DNA of 64,000 bases, from the NCBI GenBank assembly GCA_017853555.1, contig JAFMJH010000009.1, forward strand, positions 1 to 64,000, written 5' to 3'. This DNA comes from Steroidobacteraceae bacterium (GTDB lineage Bacteria > Pseudomonadota > Gammaproteobacteria > Steroidobacterales > Steroidobacteraceae). A program made the position numbers and the translations under genes. Below are positions 1-8,156 of the stretch, piece after piece; the first letter of the stretch is position 1; every line of letters starts with the position of its first letter. The notes beneath the pieces are model-generated. The model saw only the letters and a list, made by a program, of their open reading frames with translations. It was not told where the DNA came from and made no database searches.

Positions 1-824
1 TCTCGGACAGCCCGCACTTCATGTACTCGGGTTACGACAAGAACGGCGAGTGGTACCAGCTCTACCAGATCACCTTCGGTGGCATCCCGGGCAAGCCCTT
101 CGGCGACGGTCCGGACGGTCACTCGCTGTGGCCGTCGTTCACCAACGTGCCGAACGAGTTCCTCGAGAGCTACTTCCCGTTGCGCATCGACATCTACGAA
201 ACCATCGCGGACACCGGCGGCGCCGGCAAGAACCGCGGCGGCAACGGCCTGCGCATCGGCTATCGCTTCCTCGAGCCGGGCGAGATCTCGATCCACGACG
301 ATCGTTGGCTCACCTATCCTTGGGGCGCGAACGGCGGCGAGCCGGGCGTGCGCAGCCGCAAGCTCTTGCAGCGTGCGAACGGCACCGAAGAATTGCTCCC
401 GTCCAAGATCGACCACGTCAAAGTCGAATCGGGCGACCTCCTGATCGCCGACACCTGGGGTGGCGGCGGCTGGGGCGATCCGCTCGAGCGTGAAGCCGAA
501 AAGGTCGCGTTCGACGTCGAAGCGGGTCTCGTCACCGTCAAGGGTGCGCGTCGCTACGGCGTCGTCATCAAGGCCGACGGCAGCCTCGATGCGGCCGCGA
601 CGACGGCATTGCGTGCCGAGATGGCCAAGAAGCGCGGCAAGAAGAAGATCTTCGACCGCGGCTTCGAGTCCATCGAAGAGCTCAAGGCGCGCTGCAAGGC
701 CGAGACGGGCTTCGATGCGCCGCGTGCGCCGGTCTTCACCAAGTGGGCGAAGGTCGCCGCCGAAGCCTTGGCAGCGAAAGCCGCCGCGAAGACGAAGAAG
801 CCGGGCAAGTCCAAAGCGGCTTGA
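1..824 (+). CDS. Hydantoinase B/oxoprolinase family protein, C-terminal part
   Basis: The gene enters from the left edge; the first whole codon is at base 3 and about 273 residues remain, roughly half of a usual HyuB subunit. The family, with HyuA, opens cyclic amides such as 5-oxoproline, hydantoin or N-methylhydantoin using ATP; the related acetone carboxylases share the fold. Visible marks are a glycine-rich segment (ADTGGAGKNRGGNG), the family signature GGGGWGDPLERE, and ARRYGVV near the end. The tail is Lys/Ala-rich. A strong terminator follows, so this ends its transcription unit. The isochorismatase-fold gene downstream could act on an opened ring product. The substrate cannot be read from this fragment. 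Confidence 0.85.
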   Translation, partial: SDSPHFMYSGYDKNGEWYQLYQITFGGIPGKPFGDGPDGHSLWPSFTNVPNEFLESYFPLRIDIYETIADTGGAGKNRGGNGLRIGYRFLEPGEISIHDDRWLTYPWGANGGEPGVRSRKLLQRANGTEELLPSKIDHVKVESGDLLIADTWGGGGWGDPLEREAEKVAFDVEAGLVTVKGARRYGVVIKADGSLDAAATTALRAEMAKKRGKKKIFDRGFESIEELKARCKAETGFDAPRAPVFTKWAKVAAEALAAKAAAKTKKPGKSKAA

Positions 825-860
825 TCCGGCGGCAACCTGACGGTTTGCCGGCCTGAACGA

Positions 861-895
861 AAATCCCCGCATCGAAAGATGCGGGGATTTTTCTT
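861..895 (+). terminator. Rho-independent terminator after the hydantoinase gene
   Basis: A perfect 13-bp inverted repeat (AAATCCCCGCATC, loop GAAA, GATGCGGGGATTT) at 861-890 runs into a T-rich tract, 37 nt after the hydantoinase stop. The A-rich left flank means it may also work on the other strand. It separates the hydantoinase unit from the next gene. Confidence 0.9.
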
Positions 896-928
896 TCACG
901 GCATGATGTCGCTTGCAGGGGGTAATGA

Positions 929-1594
929 ATGGCCGACACCTATCGCAAGGTCGGATATCAGTCGAGCGACATCGGCTTCGGCGAGCGCGCCGCCGTGTTG
1001 TGCGTCGATTGGCAATTGGCGTTCACGGATCCGCGGTTTGCGCTCGGCGGACTGCCGCGGTTGCACGCCGCGCGCGACAACACCGCGAAGCTGCTCGCCG
1101 TAGCGCGCAAAGCCGGCGCACCGGTCGCCTCGTGCTTCACCGCCTACTGCAGCAGCAAGGACATGCCGTTGTGGAAAGTGCAGGCCGTCCGCGATGAATT
1201 CTTTTACGGCCACGAATGCACGGCGATGGACCCGCTCATCTACGACGCGGGCGATTTCACCTACTGCAAAAACGCGCCGTCGATGTTTTTCCAGACGCCG
1301 CTCATCACCTTCCTGGTGCGCGAGCGGGTCGACACCGTGATCGTCACCGGCTGCACCACCAGCGGCTGCGTGCGCGCGACCGTCGTCGATGCATTCTCCT
1401 ACGGCTTTCGCGTGCAGGTGGTCGAAGATTGCTGCGGCGATGCAGAGCAGGGCCCGCATGAGGACACGCTGCGCGACGTCGGGCGTCGTTATGCCGACAT
1501 CACCACGCGCAGTGCCGTCGAACGATGGCTCAAAGCGCATCCGCAAGCGGGGGCGGCCGCACCGAAGCGCAAGGCCAAAGGAGCGAAGCGATGA
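929..1594 (+). CDS. Isochorismatase-fold cysteine amidohydrolase (N-carbamoylsarcosine amidase-like)
   Basis: This 221-residue cytoplasmic hydrolase has the complete Asp-Lys-Cys triad: Asp27 in CVDWQ, Lys114 in YCKNAPS and Cys147 in TTSGCVRAT, with the preceding cis-peptide-type segment TGCTTSG. The family includes N-carbamoylsarcosine amidase, nicotinamidase, maleamate amidase and ureidoacrylate amidase; the sequence alone does not choose among them. ATG 929 follows a GGGGG ribosome site. Its stop overlaps the start of the molybdenum hydroxylase gene by 4 nt (ATGA), so the two are translated together. With the hydantoinase upstream it could finish an N-methylhydantoin pathway; with the hydroxylase it could serve an N-heterocycle route. 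Both are inference. Confidence 0.85.
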   Translation: MADTYRKVGYQSSDIGFGERAAVLCVDWQLAFTDPRFALGGLPRLHAARDNTAKLLAVARKAGAPVASCFTAYCSSKDMPLWKVQAVRDEFFYGHECTAMDPLIYDAGDFTYCKNAPSMFFQTPLITFLVRERVDTVIVTGCTTSGCVRATVVDAFSYGFRVQVVEDCCGDAEQGPHEDTLRDVGRRYADITTRSAVERWLKAHPQAGAAAPKRKAKGAKR

Positions 1595-3741
1595 TCTCGC
1601 GTCGACAATTCGTGCAGACGGGCGTCGCCGTGACCGGCGGCCTGATGTTGAACTTCGGCATGGAGGCCTCGGATGCCGCCGACGGCGGCGCAAGCTTCGG
1701 TGCCTATCTCGAGATCGCCCCCGATGGCACGGTGTTCATCACCTGCCCGCAGTCGGAAATGGGGCAGGGCGTGCACGACGGCCTGCCGAAGATTCTGGCC
1801 GACGAGCTCGGTGCCGATTGGGCACGCGTCGTCGTGCGCATGCCGCAGGCCGACGACGCCTTCATCAATCCGATCACCAAACGCCATCGCACGGCCAACA
1901 GCGAATCGACGGTGGTGTATTTCGACGTGATGCGCAAAGCCGGCGCGAGCGCCCGCGAAATGCTGGTCGCCGCGGCGGCGAGCGCGTGGTCGGTGCCGAG
2001 CGGCGAATGCAAGGTCACCCAAGGTCGCGTGCAACATCAGGCGAGCGCACGCAGCGGCAGCATCGGCGAATTCGCGGCTGCTGCCGCACGCCTGCCCGTG
2101 CCGAGCGCGCCGACGTTCAAGCCCGCGAGCGAATACACGCTGATCGGGCGCGCAACGCCGCGCAAGGATACGCCGGCCAAAACCGATGGCACGCTGGTGT
2201 TCGGCATCGATGTGCGACTGCCCGACATGCTGTATGCGGCCCTGCGTCGCTCGCCGGCGGTCGCCTCGAAACTCGTGAGTTTCTCGCGCGAGTCGGCGCT
2301 TCGGCAGCCGGGCGTCGTCGACGCCTATGCCATCAGCGACGGCGTCGCAGTGCTCGCGAACTCGACCTGGCATGCGCGCCGCGCCGCCGAAGCCTTGGAT
2401 GCCCAGTTCGACGACGCGCCGGCCAATGCCGTCGAGTCGACCGCCATGCACGCGAAGATGACGGCCGCGCTCGATGCCGACGAGCGCGCGTTGGTGTCGC
2501 GTCCGGCATTCGGCGGTGCACCGTTTGATCGCAATGCCACGCGGGCGGCCATCGACGCAGCGCCAACTAGACACGAGTGGGTCTACGAAGTGCCGTTTCT
2601 CGCGCACGCCGCGCTCGAGCCGCTGTGCGCGACCGCGGTCGTGCGTCCCGACTCCTGCGAAGTTTGGGCGCCGACGCAGCAACCCGATCGGGCACGTGAC
2701 GCGATGGCGCAGATCACCGGCCTGCCGCGCGCGGCGTGCCGTTTGAACGTGACCTTCATCGGCGGCGGCTTCGGTCGCAAATGGGAAATCGACTTCGTGC
2801 GTCAGGTCGTCGAGATCGCCAAACAACGCCCCGGTCGCCCGATCAAACTCACCTGGACTCGCGAGCAGGATTTCGCCCACGATCGCTATCGTCCGGCGCA
2901 CATCGTGCGCACGCGCGTCGGCACGGATCGCGACGGGCAGATTCTCGGCATGCACAGCCGCACCACCGGCATCAGCATGTGGAAGTACCAGAATAGACCG
3001 ACCGTACCCGGTCTGGCCGATCCGTTCGCGAGCGGACTTTTGATCAACGATCACTACGAGTTTCCGAACAAGTGCATCGACTACGTCGAGACGCCGGATC
3101 CGGTGCCGGTGGGCACCTGGCGCTCCGTCGCGCAATCGATGAACGGGTTCTTCTCCGAAAGCGCGATCGACGACGTCGCCCATGCAACCAGACAGGACCC
3201 GTTTGCGCTGCGACTGCGCCTGCTGGCCAAAGACGAGCGCGCCACGAAATTGCTGCTCGCGTTGCGCGAAAAATCGGATTGGGGCAAACGCTTGCCGCGC
3301 GGTCGCGGCCGCGGCGTCGCGTTCACCATGGGTTTCGATTCCTACTGCGCGCAAGTCGTCGAAGTCACGGTCAAAAAGAACGTCGTCAAAGTCGATCGCA
3401 TCGTCGCCGTGTTCGACTGCGGCATCGTCGTCGATCCGCACAATGTCGAGGCGCAAGTCGAAGGCGGCATCGTGTGGGGTTTGTCGGCGGCCCTCAACGG
3501 TCGCATCAGTTTCGCCAACGGTGCGGCGGTCGAGACGAACTTCGATTCGGCACCGGTGCTGCGCTTGCATGAAATGCCGCGCATCGAAGTTCATCTGTTG
3601 CCAAGTGGCGCGAAGCCGGGCGGGGCGGGCGAGGCCAGCGTGCCGCCGGTGGCCTCGGCACTTGCGGGCGCGATCCAGATGGCGACGGGACAGCGTCCGC
3701 GTCGCCTGCCGCTGACCGACGCCGGCTACGCGCTCGCGTGA
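1591..3741 (+). CDS. Molybdenum hydroxylase large subunit (isoquinoline 1-oxidoreductase IorB-like)
   Basis: A 716-residue protein of the xanthine dehydrogenase family of molybdopterin enzymes, IorB/aldehyde dehydrogenase branch, which hydroxylate heterocycles or oxidise aldehydes. The N-terminus has a twin-arginine signal (SRRQFVQTG) and a hydrophobic stretch, so periplasmic export is likely. Family marks are CPQSEMGQGV, HAALEP, GGGFGRK near residue 391, PVGTWRSV and GGAGEASVPP near residue 680, which carries the catalytic Glu. ATG 1591 was chosen because AAGGAG lies just upstream, the Tat motif begins there and it overlaps the previous stop. No [2Fe-2S] small subunit or XdhC-like maturase is adjacent, which is unusual for this two-subunit enzyme. 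Confidence 0.88.
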   Translation: MISRRQFVQTGVAVTGGLMLNFGMEASDAADGGASFGAYLEIAPDGTVFITCPQSEMGQGVHDGLPKILADELGADWARVVVRMPQADDAFINPITKRHRTANSESTVVYFDVMRKAGASAREMLVAAAASAWSVPSGECKVTQGRVQHQASARSGSIGEFAAAAARLPVPSAPTFKPASEYTLIGRATPRKDTPAKTDGTLVFGIDVRLPDMLYAALRRSPAVASKLVSFSRESALRQPGVVDAYAISDGVAVLANSTWHARRAAEALDAQFDDAPANAVESTAMHAKMTAALDADERALVSRPAFGGAPFDRNATRAAIDAAPTRHEWVYEVPFLAHAALEPLCATAVVRPDSCEVWAPTQQPDRARDAMAQITGLPRAACRLNVTFIGGGFGRKWEIDFVRQVVEIAKQRPGRPIKLTWTREQDFAHDRYRPAHIVRTRVGTDRDGQILGMHSRTTGISMWKYQNRPTVPGLADPFASGLLINDHYEFPNKCIDYVETPDPVPVGTWRSVAQSMNGFFSESAIDDVAHATRQDPFALRLRLLAKDERATKLLLALREKSDWGKRLPRGRGRGVAFTMGFDSYCAQVVEVTVKKNVVKVDRIVAVFDCGIVVDPHNVEAQVEGGIVWGLSAALNGRISFANGAAVETNFDSAPVLRLHEMPRIEVHLLPSGAKPGGAGEASVPPVASALAGAIQMATGQRPRRLPLTDAGYALA

Positions 3742-3754
3742 GGCACGCAAACCG

Positions 3755-5188
3755 ATGACGCTCGCACGCGGCGGATTCTGGCTGGGTATCGCGCTGTTCG
3801 CCGTCATGCTCGCGCTCGGCGCGCCCGCGGGACTGTCGGACAAAGGCTGGGTCACCGCCGCGCTCACGGTGCTGATCGCCTGCTGGTGGTTCACCGAAGC
3901 CGTACCGGTGGCGATCACGGGCAGCCTGCCGTTTTTGATGCTGCCCTTGCTCGGCGTCGCCAAAGCCGACGCCGTCGCCGCGAACTACATGTCGCCAATC
4001 CTGTTTTTGGTGCTCGGCGGCTCGATGGTCGGGCTCGCGTTCGAAAAATGGAATCTGCATCGACGCACGGCGCTGTTCGTCATCCGGCGCTCGAGCACGG
4101 CGCCGTCGATGTTGCTGCTGTCGGTGATGGTCGTCACGGCTTTGTTGTCGGCGTTCGTCAACAATTCGGCCACCACCGTGATGATGCTGCCGATCGCCAC
4201 CGCGACCTTGCTCGCGGTGATCGGCGCGGACGAGGGCGCCGAACGCACGCAGGATCAAAAGAACTTCGCCGCGGCGATGGTGATCGCCGTGTCGTTCGCG
4301 TCGAACATCGGCGGCTTCGCAACGCCCATCGGCACACCGGTGAACCCGATCGCCATCGGCCTCATCGAGAAGAACCTCGGCGTGCATGTGAGCTTCGTCG
4401 ATTGGTTGAAATTCGGCCTGCCGTTCGTGGTGCTCGGCATTCCGGCCTGTTGGTGGATTTTGAGTCGCGTGACGCTGCCGTTCACCTTGCCGCGCGCCGA
4501 TCGCGACGCCGTCTCGCACGCCATCGGCGAAGTCGGTCCGATGCGCACGCCGGAACATCGCGTACTCGCCATCGTCCTGCTCGCCGCGCTCGCCTGGGTC
4601 TTGCAGCCGATGTTCGAACCTTTGTTGCCGGGCATCACCGACGCAGGCATTGCGGTGGCGGCCGCGCTCGCCATGTTCGTGACGCCATCGGGCGACACGC
4701 GCGCCAACGGCCCTAAGGTCCTGCTGCAGTGGGACGACGCCCGCAACGCGCCGTTCTATCTGATCGTGCTTTTGGGCGGCGGACTCGCGCTCGCCGATGC
4801 GGTGGTCAAGACCGGCTTGAGCGCCTGGCTGGGGGGCGAGATGGGCGCGGTCGCCGGACTGCCGTTGTTGCCCTTGTTGTTCGTCATCGCCTTGACCTGT
4901 TCACTCGTCACGGAGGTCGCGAGCAACGTCGCCACGGCGACGATCTTCATGCCGATCGCGGTGTCGCTCGCCACCGCAGGCGGCTATGACGCCGTAGGGC
5001 CGGCGCTCGCCGCCGGGCTCGCGGCCAGCCTCGGTTTCGCGAACCCTGCAGCCACGTCATCCAACGCCATGGTGTTCTCCACGGGGCGCGTACGAATGGC
5101 CGACATGCTCAAATCCGGTCTGTTGTTCGACGTGGTGGGGGCAGGTTTGCTGGCCATCGTCTGTTATCTGGTGGTGAGCAGCCAATAA
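3755..5188 (+). CDS. DASS/SLC13-family sodium:di- or tricarboxylate/anion symporter
   Basis: A 477-residue inner-membrane carrier with about eleven hydrophobic segments. It carries both Ser-Asn-Thr-type sodium sites: FVNNSATTVMMLPIA in the first half and EVASNVATATIFMPIA in the second, with TPVNPIA and NPAATSSNAM between and after. The family moves succinate, malate, citrate, tartrate or sulfate with sodium. It starts 13 nt after the molybdenum hydroxylase stop, so it probably belongs to that operon and brings in the substrate or handles an organic-acid product. Confidence 0.9.
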   Translation: MTLARGGFWLGIALFAVMLALGAPAGLSDKGWVTAALTVLIACWWFTEAVPVAITGSLPFLMLPLLGVAKADAVAANYMSPILFLVLGGSMVGLAFEKWNLHRRTALFVIRRSSTAPSMLLLSVMVVTALLSAFVNNSATTVMMLPIATATLLAVIGADEGAERTQDQKNFAAAMVIAVSFASNIGGFATPIGTPVNPIAIGLIEKNLGVHVSFVDWLKFGLPFVVLGIPACWWILSRVTLPFTLPRADRDAVSHAIGEVGPMRTPEHRVLAIVLLAALAWVLQPMFEPLLPGITDAGIAVAAALAMFVTPSGDTRANGPKVLLQWDDARNAPFYLIVLLGGGLALADAVVKTGLSAWLGGEMGAVAGLPLLPLLFVIALTCSLVTEVASNVATATIFMPIAVSLATAGGYDAVGPALAAGLAASLGFANPAATSSNAMVFSTGRVRMADMLKSGLLFDVVGAGLLAIVCYLVVSSQ

Positions 5189-5235
5189 GGTTTCCTCGGG
5201 TTTCACAGGCTTTGAGCGCGCATCCCTTCATTTAA

Positions 5236-5251
5236 CATAATATACATTATG
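5236..5251. promoter_or_regulatory. AT-rich palindrome, possible operator or -10 region
   Basis: CATAAT-ATAC-ATTATG is a near-perfect dyad inside the 176-nt gap between the transporter and the phosphoesterase gene. The surrounding 5230-5251 is strikingly AT-rich in a GC-rich chromosome. It contains TATACATTAT, which could serve as a -10 element for the + gene beginning at 5365. Operator function is inferred from symmetry only. Confidence 0.4.
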
Positions 5252-5364
5252 CGTAGTGCCGGATATCGCGGGCGTGGCCCCCGGACGGCTTGCCGTCGCG
5301 CCCCGGCCACAAGGCTCGCGTAAACTTGCGCGCCTCGCACAGCCGCCTGCCACCGGAGCCCGCG

Positions 5365-6102
5365 TTGCGTCTGCTCGTGTACAACATTCGATATGCGACC
5401 GGCACGGGCCCGGCGTTTCATCTGCCGGTTCCGGGCGCCGGGTATCTGCGCACCAATCGCCGCACGCTCGACGGCATCACCGAATTCGTGCGCAACGAGG
5501 ACCCGGATCTGGTCGGCCTCATCGAGGTCGACAGCGGCTCGATCCGCAGCCAGCGGATCAACCAGGCCGAGTACATCGCCGACCGCATCGGCCATTACAC
5601 GGCGTACGAATGCAAATACGGCGCGACCGCGATCCATCATCGCGTGCCCATCCTGCGCAACCAGGGCAATGCGATCCTCGCGGCACCGCGCGTGCACGGT
5701 GAACGATTCCATTATTTCAACACGGGCATCAAACGCCTGATCATCGAAATGGAACTCGAGGACGTGTGCGTATTCCTCGTGCATCTGTCGCTCAAATATC
5801 GACATCGTCAGGAACAGCTGCAGCATCTGCACGGCCTGGTGGCCGCAGCGCCGAAACCCGTGGTGGTCGCCGGCGATTTCAATACGTTCTCCGGCACCAA
5901 CGAGTTGTTCCTGTTCATGCAGGCGACCGGTCTGCGCAGCGCCAACGAACTCGGCCTGCGATCGTTCCCCGCCGCGCAGCCGCGCTACGAGCTCGACTTC
6001 GTGCTGGTCGACTCGCGCATCAAGGTCAACGATTTCAGAGTGCCGGACGTGCGACTGTCGGACCATCGACCCATCGTGTGCGACTTCGAGGTGTTGCGAT
6101 GA
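5365..6102 (+). CDS. Endonuclease/exonuclease/phosphatase (EEP) family protein
   Basis: A 245-residue protein of the DNase I/sphingomyelinase-like metal phosphoesterase fold. Visible motifs are LLVYNIRYATG at the start, the metal-binding Glu in LVGLIEVDSGS, FLVHLSLKYRHRQEQL, VVVAGDFNTF, LDFVLVDSRI and the final catalytic SDHRPIVCDFEV. I chose TTG 5365 because a CCGGAG ribosome site lies 6 nt upstream and the first beta strand starts there; an ATG at 5290 would add a poorly conserved Arg-rich leader. The stop overlaps the next start by 4 nt. The substrate (nucleic acid, phospholipid or inositol phosphate) is not predictable. Confidence 0.82.
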   Translation: MRLLVYNIRYATGTGPAFHLPVPGAGYLRTNRRTLDGITEFVRNEDPDLVGLIEVDSGSIRSQRINQAEYIADRIGHYTAYECKYGATAIHHRVPILRNQGNAILAAPRVHGERFHYFNTGIKRLIIEMELEDVCVFLVHLSLKYRHRQEQLQHLHGLVAAAPKPVVVAGDFNTFSGTNELFLFMQATGLRSANELGLRSFPAAQPRYELDFVLVDSRIKVNDFRVPDVRLSDHRPIVCDFEVLR

Positions 6103-8153
6103 GTACTGCGGCGTGTTTTCGTTTGTCGGTCGATGCGGAGCGGATCGCCTGGCTCACGTTCGACAAACCGGGCGCCTCCGCGAACGCGTTGTCGAGCGAG
6201 GTGCTCGATGAACTCGACCGGCAACTCGCAGTGGTCGAGCGCGTCGCGCCACGCGGCCTCGTGATTCTGTCGGCCAAAGAAAACGGCTTCGTCGCCGGTG
6301 CCGACGTCAAGGAATTCACCACGCTCGCGAGCGTCGCCGAGGCCGAGGCGCTGATCGAGCGCGGCCAACGCGTGTTGGCACGCCTCGAGCGCCTGCCCTG
6401 CCCCACGGTCGCCGCGATACACGGCTATGCCCTGGGCGGTGGACTCGAACTCGCGCTCGCCTGCCGTTGGCGCGTCGCCGTCGAGGACGATCGACTCGCA
6501 CTCGGACTGCCGGAAGTGATGCTCGGCATTCATCCGGGCTTCGGCGGAACGGTGCGCGCCGTGCAACGCCTCGGCGCCGCCGCAGCCCTCGACCTGATGC
6601 TCACGGGACGCACCGTACGCGGCAGCAAAGCGCGCAAACTGGGGCTCGTCGATCGCGTTTGCACCGATCGCGACGCCTTGCGTGCCACGGCCCGCAGCTG
6701 CGTGCTCGGCCGCGCGCGACCCGGACGACCGTCGTGGTTGGCGCGCGCGATGTCGTTCGACATCGTGCGGCCGTTGCTGCGCCAGCGGCTGCGAGCCCAG
6801 ATCGCACGCCGCGTGCGCGAAGCGCATTACCCCGCGCCCTACGCGCTCATCGATCTTTGGGTGCGCTACGGCGCCGATCCGCGCACCGGCTACGACGCCG
6901 AACGACGCTCGATCGCGAAGCTCGCACTCACCGAAACCGCACGCAATCTCGTGCGCGTGTTCATGCTGCAGGATGCCTTGAAGTCGCAGGGCGCAGACGC
7001 GCGCGCGCCGTCGCGCGTGCACGTGATCGGCGCGGGCGTCATGGGCGGCGATATCGCCGCATGGTGTGCGCTGCGCGGCCTGCAGGTGACCTTGCAGGAT
7101 CGCACGCTCGAGCTGATCACGCCGGCGCTGCAACGTGCGCAAGCTGTGTTCGACAAGCGCATCCGCAACGAAAACGAACGCGCGGCCGCGCGCGCGCGAC
7201 TCGTCGCCGACGCCGACGGTCACGGCATTGCCGAAGCGGATGTGGTGATCGAAGCGATCGTCGAAGATCTGCAGATCAAGCAGAGTTTGTACGCGACGCT
7301 CGAGCCGCAATTGAAGCCCGGCGCGATCCTCGCGACCAACACCTCCTCGATCGTGCTCGAAGAGCTCGCGACGACGCTGCGCGAGCCGAGTCGGCTCGTG
7401 GGTCTGCATTTCTTCAATCCGGTGGCGCAGATGCCGCTGATCGAAATCGTGCGTGGACAGCAGAGCAGTGAACATGCGGTCGCCACCGCCATCGCCCTCA
7501 CCCGCAAACTCGACAAATTGCCGCTCCCTTGCCGAAGCGCGCCCGGGTTCGTCGTCAATCGCATCCTCGTGCCCTACATGTTCGAAGCGATGCACGCCGC
7601 AGCCGAGGGGCATTCGATCGATGCCATCGACGCCGCGGCCAAAGCCTTCGGAATGCCGATGGGACCGGTGGAACTTGCCGACACGGTGGGTCTCGACGTC
7701 TGTCGACACGTCGGACGCATCGTTTCGCAAGCGCTCGGTCGCCCGACGCCGGATCTTGCGCAACTCGATGCGCGCATTGCAGCGCGGGAATTCGGGCGCA
7801 AATCGGGGCTGGGGTTTTATCTTTGGACGGCAGGCAAGCAGGGCGGTGTCAATCCGGCGATCGCAACCGCCGTCGCTGCCACGCCCACGACTTCGGCCGA
7901 CGATCTGACCGACCGGCTCGTGCTCGCGCTCGCGAACGAAGCCGTCGCGGTGCTGCGCGCGGGCATCGTCAGCGACGCCGATACGCTCGATGCGGCGATG
8001 ATCTTCGGCTCCGGATATGCGCCGTTTCGCGGCGGTCCGCTGCACTATGCTCGCAGCGCGGGATTCGGTCGTTGTCGCGACCGCCTGCGTGAACTCGAAG
8101 CGCGCTACGGGGCGCGTTTCGCGCCCGACCCGGGTTGGGACGCACTCGTCTGA
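6099..8153 (+). CDS. Fused enoyl-CoA hydratase/3-hydroxyacyl-CoA dehydrogenase (FadJ/FadB-like)
   Basis: A 684-residue beta-oxidation enzyme. Residues 1-190 are a crotonase domain with NGFVAGADVKEF, the catalytic Glu117 in GGGLELA and Glu139 in LPEVMLGIHPGFGGT. A linker leads to an NAD-binding 3-hydroxyacyl-CoA dehydrogenase with GAGVMGG near residue 309, TNTSSI, and the His437/Glu449 pair in GLHFFNP and LIEIVRG, spaced 12 residues as in FadB. A C-terminal dimerisation repeat follows (GFVVNRILVPYMFEA; FGSGYAPFRGG). It hydrates enoyl-CoA and oxidises the product to 3-ketoacyl-CoA. No thiolase (fadA/fadI) gene is adjacent. It ends 3 nt from the convergent holB stop. Confidence 0.92.
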   Translation: MSTAACFRLSVDAERIAWLTFDKPGASANALSSEVLDELDRQLAVVERVAPRGLVILSAKENGFVAGADVKEFTTLASVAEAEALIERGQRVLARLERLPCPTVAAIHGYALGGGLELALACRWRVAVEDDRLALGLPEVMLGIHPGFGGTVRAVQRLGAAAALDLMLTGRTVRGSKARKLGLVDRVCTDRDALRATARSCVLGRARPGRPSWLARAMSFDIVRPLLRQRLRAQIARRVREAHYPAPYALIDLWVRYGADPRTGYDAERRSIAKLALTETARNLVRVFMLQDALKSQGADARAPSRVHVIGAGVMGGDIAAWCALRGLQVTLQDRTLELITPALQRAQAVFDKRIRNENERAAARARLVADADGHGIAEADVVIEAIVEDLQIKQSLYATLEPQLKPGAILATNTSSIVLEELATTLREPSRLVGLHFFNPVAQMPLIEIVRGQQSSEHAVATAIALTRKLDKLPLPCRSAPGFVVNRILVPYMFEAMHAAAEGHSIDAIDAAAKAFGMPMGPVELADTVGLDVCRHVGRIVSQALGRPTPDLAQLDARIAAREFGRKSGLGFYLWTAGKQGGVNPAIATAVAATPTTSADDLTDRLVLALANEAVAVLRAGIVSDADTLDAAMIFGSGYAPFRGGPLHYARSAGFGRCRDRLRELEARYGARFAPDPGWDALV

Positions 8154-8156
8154 AGG

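Noticed and set aside
1489-3963. 824-residue open frame on the minus strand
   Set aside because: It is antisense to the molybdenum hydroxylase gene, is Arg/His-rich without motifs, and the + frame has full family signatures. GC-rich DNA often leaves such frames open.
5985-8045. 686-residue minus-strand open frame
   Set aside because: Antisense shadow of the hydratase/dehydrogenase gene; low-complexity Arg-rich text with no motif.
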